DNA of 64,000 bases, from NCBI RefSeq assembly GCF_964199755.1, contig NC_133899.1:29305446-29369445 (forward strand), written 5' to 3'. This document shows, one piece after another, positions 61,084 to 64,000 of this stretch. Below the pieces are notes generated by a model that had not been told where the DNA came from, made no database searches, and saw nothing but the letters and a program-made list of their open reading frames with translations. Position numbers and translations under genes: made by a program. The stretch comes from Larus michahellis (lineage: Eukaryota; Chordata; Aves; Charadriiformes; Laridae). Each line of letters begins with the position of its first letter. The first letter of the stretch is position 1.

Positions 61084-64000
61084 GGGCCGGCTTGTAGAGG
61101 CTGTTCAGGGAGGTACAGGGCAGCCTTTGCTCTCTGCCTGCCATCTCCCCTGGCCGCCATGTAGAGCCACTAGAGCAAATGAGCTGCCTTCTGTCGGACA
61201 GGTGGGAAAGTGGAGCAGAGCTGCCTGCACCTTGATGTCTCTTGGGTGGGAGGTTGGTTCCAAGCAGGCTTTTTGCCGCCTTGCTCCTGTCGTTCCCCAA
61301 GGCTTTGCCCGAAAGGGGAGACCTTGGCCTTCCAGGGCTCTGTATCCCAGTAGTGCTGCTCCACCAGCTTACCCCCTCTGGCTGCACAGAGGCTCTGGGG
61401 CAGCGGTGGCTTGCTGCAGGAGCCATGTAGGACGGGGAGCCACACGGGGCAGCATGGCTGTGCCCCAGCCACTGCAGCGCACCACTTCGAGCTGCTGACA
61501 GCGAGCTGGCAGCAGCGTGTGGGACCACCCTCCTCCCCTGACCCATGGACCTGGCTGGGGAGGGCTGACAACAAACCGCCTCGTTGCATCAAGAGGGGAA
61601 GGCTCCGAGGCAGGAGTTTCAGCGCCTGCTTTGCTGGTTGTGGGCACTTTGCAGTCTTGTCCCACAATTGGCGTGTTCTGTGCCCTCAGAAATTGTCCCC
61701 TTGCTGCTAGGTCTGGTCATCACTGGCAACAGTGGCCTGTTTGCCACTCTAGTCATTTCTAGCCCCATGGTTTTCTTGGGGTTATGGGTGAAAGCCCTCC
61801 TCTGTTGTAGACTCCAGTGTTCGTGTGGGCTTCTTAGACTTTCCCGCGTCGCCCATTTCATTGTGAGTTTCACTTAAATTTCTGAAGGAACGTGTTCTTG
61901 CTCAGCAGTGGTACTATTGGCATCAATGCCTGGTCATCGAGAAACTTCAGTGCTGTGGGACTGATAAACAGGCAATTGGATTCCCTCCCCCTGCCACATA
62001 ACTCAGGGAAAAAAGATCAGAAATCCCTCTAGAGTGGAGTAGTTGTTTTTCTTTAAAAATGTAAGGAGAACAAAAATATAGTAGTCCCTGAACCAATTGT
62101 GTCTCCCTCTCTCTTTTTAACTTTATAACCCTACTATTTTTTTTTTTTTTCAAATATACTAAAGAGCAGCCACCTGCAACTATTACTCATAAATCATTCA
62201 TTGTTTTAGAGGTGGGATTTCTCAAAAGCAATGTAAGTTGGTGTAACTCCAGTAAGAGCAGGCTTTGGCTTGTGGTTTTGAAAATTTTATTTTATTGAAG
62301 ATTTGAAACCTCCTTTTTTATCTGTATTTTAGTTGTAGGCCTTTAAGCAGCTTTTCTTGGCAGGAATTTTCATGGGATAGATAAAGCTTGTTGCAGCCCT
62401 TGCTCTTCCTACCTGAGCAAGTCTCCTGTGCAGGTGGGTAATCTCTTGGATGAAACCAGACTAAAATTGATTAAAGAGTCCAGGATTGGCTAAGAATTAT
62501 TAGTTATGCAGGATTGTTCATGGCTGACGCACAGCTTATAATTATGCAGCTCGACTGAAAACAAAGTAATATTTTAAACAGCTGTCCTGGAACAAAAAAT
62601 TAGAATAACAATATTAGAGTAATAGCTGGAATAACTGGTTTATAGGAGTTACTTTCCACCCATTTGTGGGTTTACCTCCAGACCATTAAGCATACAGCAG
62701 TAAGAGTTGTTGGAAAGGTTTCCCTTTTTCCCTGAAACTTTGACAGTTACCACCACTTGCATGAAGCAGAAGTTTTGAGCCTTTGTCCCCTACCAGGGGG
62801 TGTTCAGGCTGACCTCCAAGGGACCAGGTATTACCTCTAGGTCTGATCGTGCATCCACTGCAGCTGGAATCAGTGAGCTGCGAGGGCTTCAACGCTCTGT
62901 GAATTCAGCACAGTGCATGGACCTACCAGTTAGAGGTGGGATTGGCAGCCTTTCCGCAGTGCTGTGTCACCCTGTGCTCACTCTTTCTTTTGAGACCTGG
63001 TATCAAAATTAAATCTCGGTGGGAGCAGGGAGATGCTGCTGTTTGGCAGCACCAGATTCAAAGCTCGGGTGGAACAAGAGCTTGGGTCGGTGCTCTTCAC
63101 CAAATGACATCTCCTAGGGCCTCCCCTGCACAGAGCTTGCCATGGGTTGTTGAGAAACTGTGGTGGAAATTACTGCCCTAAGCACTTGCCAGCCTTTGCA
63201 AGAATGAGAAGATACTTGGCACCCCATTTTTATTTTTTTTTTTTTTTTAGGCACACTGATTTGAATCTTAAAAATTGCATGCTGTGTATTTGTAAGAAAA
63301 ATTCTTTAATCTGTGGGTCTGGAAATGCAAAATCCCCTTTGTACTAGAGAGCCTTAAGGATTTTTCAAAGGTGCTTGACTTGATAGACAGGTGTCTATCA
63401 GCCTCTAAATGTACAAGAGGGACTGATTAATCCAGACACCGTGTATTTGGCAGAGACAGTTGCTACTTGACCTGTCCAACAAAGGCATGCTCAGGTGGAG
63501 GTGCTACCTTATTAAAATACAGAAAGATCTGACATTCCATAAGCATGATCTGTTAGGAGCGTAAACAAGAAAAATTAAAAGAAATAACTAGAGGCATGTG
63601 AAAAACCACCTTTAGCCTAACCCAGACTTTCAGCTCTTTTGGCTGAACAGAGCCTTGGGAATTGCCTGTACAAATGACTGATTATATATGCAGTTCTGTT
63701 AATTAAATTTGAAAATTATGTAGGAAGTAAAAAGATATAACTACTTGTTTAATTAAGGTAATTAAGTCCCCAGGTAGCTTTTATATTTGCTTTATTCACT
63801 GCAAGTGTCTGGCTTGTTCTGTTTTTGAAGCCACGTCAGCATTGACATGGCTTAGAAAAAGGTTGTACTTCTAGGATGCTTACTTGTTGTGCCTGTGGGG
63901 AAGAAAGGACGGAGCAGCAATGGAAGAAAGGATGTTCTGGGCTCCAGGGTAAATGCAGTCGTCTTTTGTGTCTGATCCAAAGACAATAAAAAGAGTCCAG

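Larger units (their letters stand above)
42489..64000 (+). other. PRKCH: PRKCH intron 1, 5' part
   Basis: No further PRKCH exon (the VDLEPEGKV continuation, C1 domains) was recognised, so the intron runs off the right edge and exceeds 21.5 kb. Little of it can be named: short tandem duplications, homopolymer runs (A16 at 50665-50680, T17 at 57391-57407, T16 at 63233-63248), a pyrimidine tract at about 56465-56495, and two GC-richer patches (about 47640-48500 and 60960-61660) with long overlapping open frames on both strands. Large first introns of kinase genes commonly hold enhancers; none can be proven here. Confidence 0.85.

Noticed and set aside
63233..63250. Poly-T followed by AG as a 3' splice site before a second PRKCH exon
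   Set aside because: The sequence after it does not translate to the PKC eta continuation in any frame. Poly-T plus AG is common by chance in introns.
1..64000. CRISPR arrays, operons, prokaryotic promoters or terminators
   Set aside because: No regularly spaced repeats and no compact coding layout. The sequence is vertebrate nuclear DNA.

Overview
The window reads as avian (at least sauropsid) nuclear DNA. A well-preserved 3' end of a CR1 LINE in the bird/reptile style lies at 35390-35911, a second CR1 fragment is cut by the left edge, and older CR1/L3-like and MIR-like relics are scattered through the sequence. There are no primate- or rodent-type repeats. Base composition is mostly AT-rich with one strong CpG island. 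Nothing bacterial, viral or plasmid-like is present.

Only one real gene could be recognised: the first coding exon of PRKCH (protein kinase C eta, a novel-type PKC) at 42123-42482 on the + strand. It sits at the 3' side of a CpG-island promoter and leader (about 41340-42520) and ends in a consensus splice donor. Everything from 42483 to 64000 is therefore read as the 5' part of PRKCH intron 1. No second exon was recognised, so the intron is longer than 21 kb.

The first 41 kb are intergenic, with no intact protein gene, rRNA or tRNA gene. What can be named there is repeat fossils: (1) CR1 at the left edge and at 35390-35911; (2) a much older CR1/L3-like relic at about 38010-38790; (3) MIR-like tRNA-headed SINEs at about 1735, 12568 (minus), 19930 and 29600; (4) a tRNA-like element at 28610-28740 whose second half is an inverted copy of the first; (5) several decayed palindromic repeats of one apparent family (3663, 19145, 36846); (6) a heavily decayed non-LTR reverse-transcriptase relic at about 17790-18870; (7) a degenerate C2H2 zinc-finger fragment at 8074-8442 on the minus strand. 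The rest of the region, and most of the intron, shows only low-complexity runs and short tandem duplications.

I do not see a new biological system here. The points most worth a second look are the PRKCH leader (an upstream ORF in strong context, and a main frame that stays open far upstream without an AUG), the LINE and zinc-finger relics, and the palindromic repeat families. All repeat names rest on recalled consensus motifs, not on a search.
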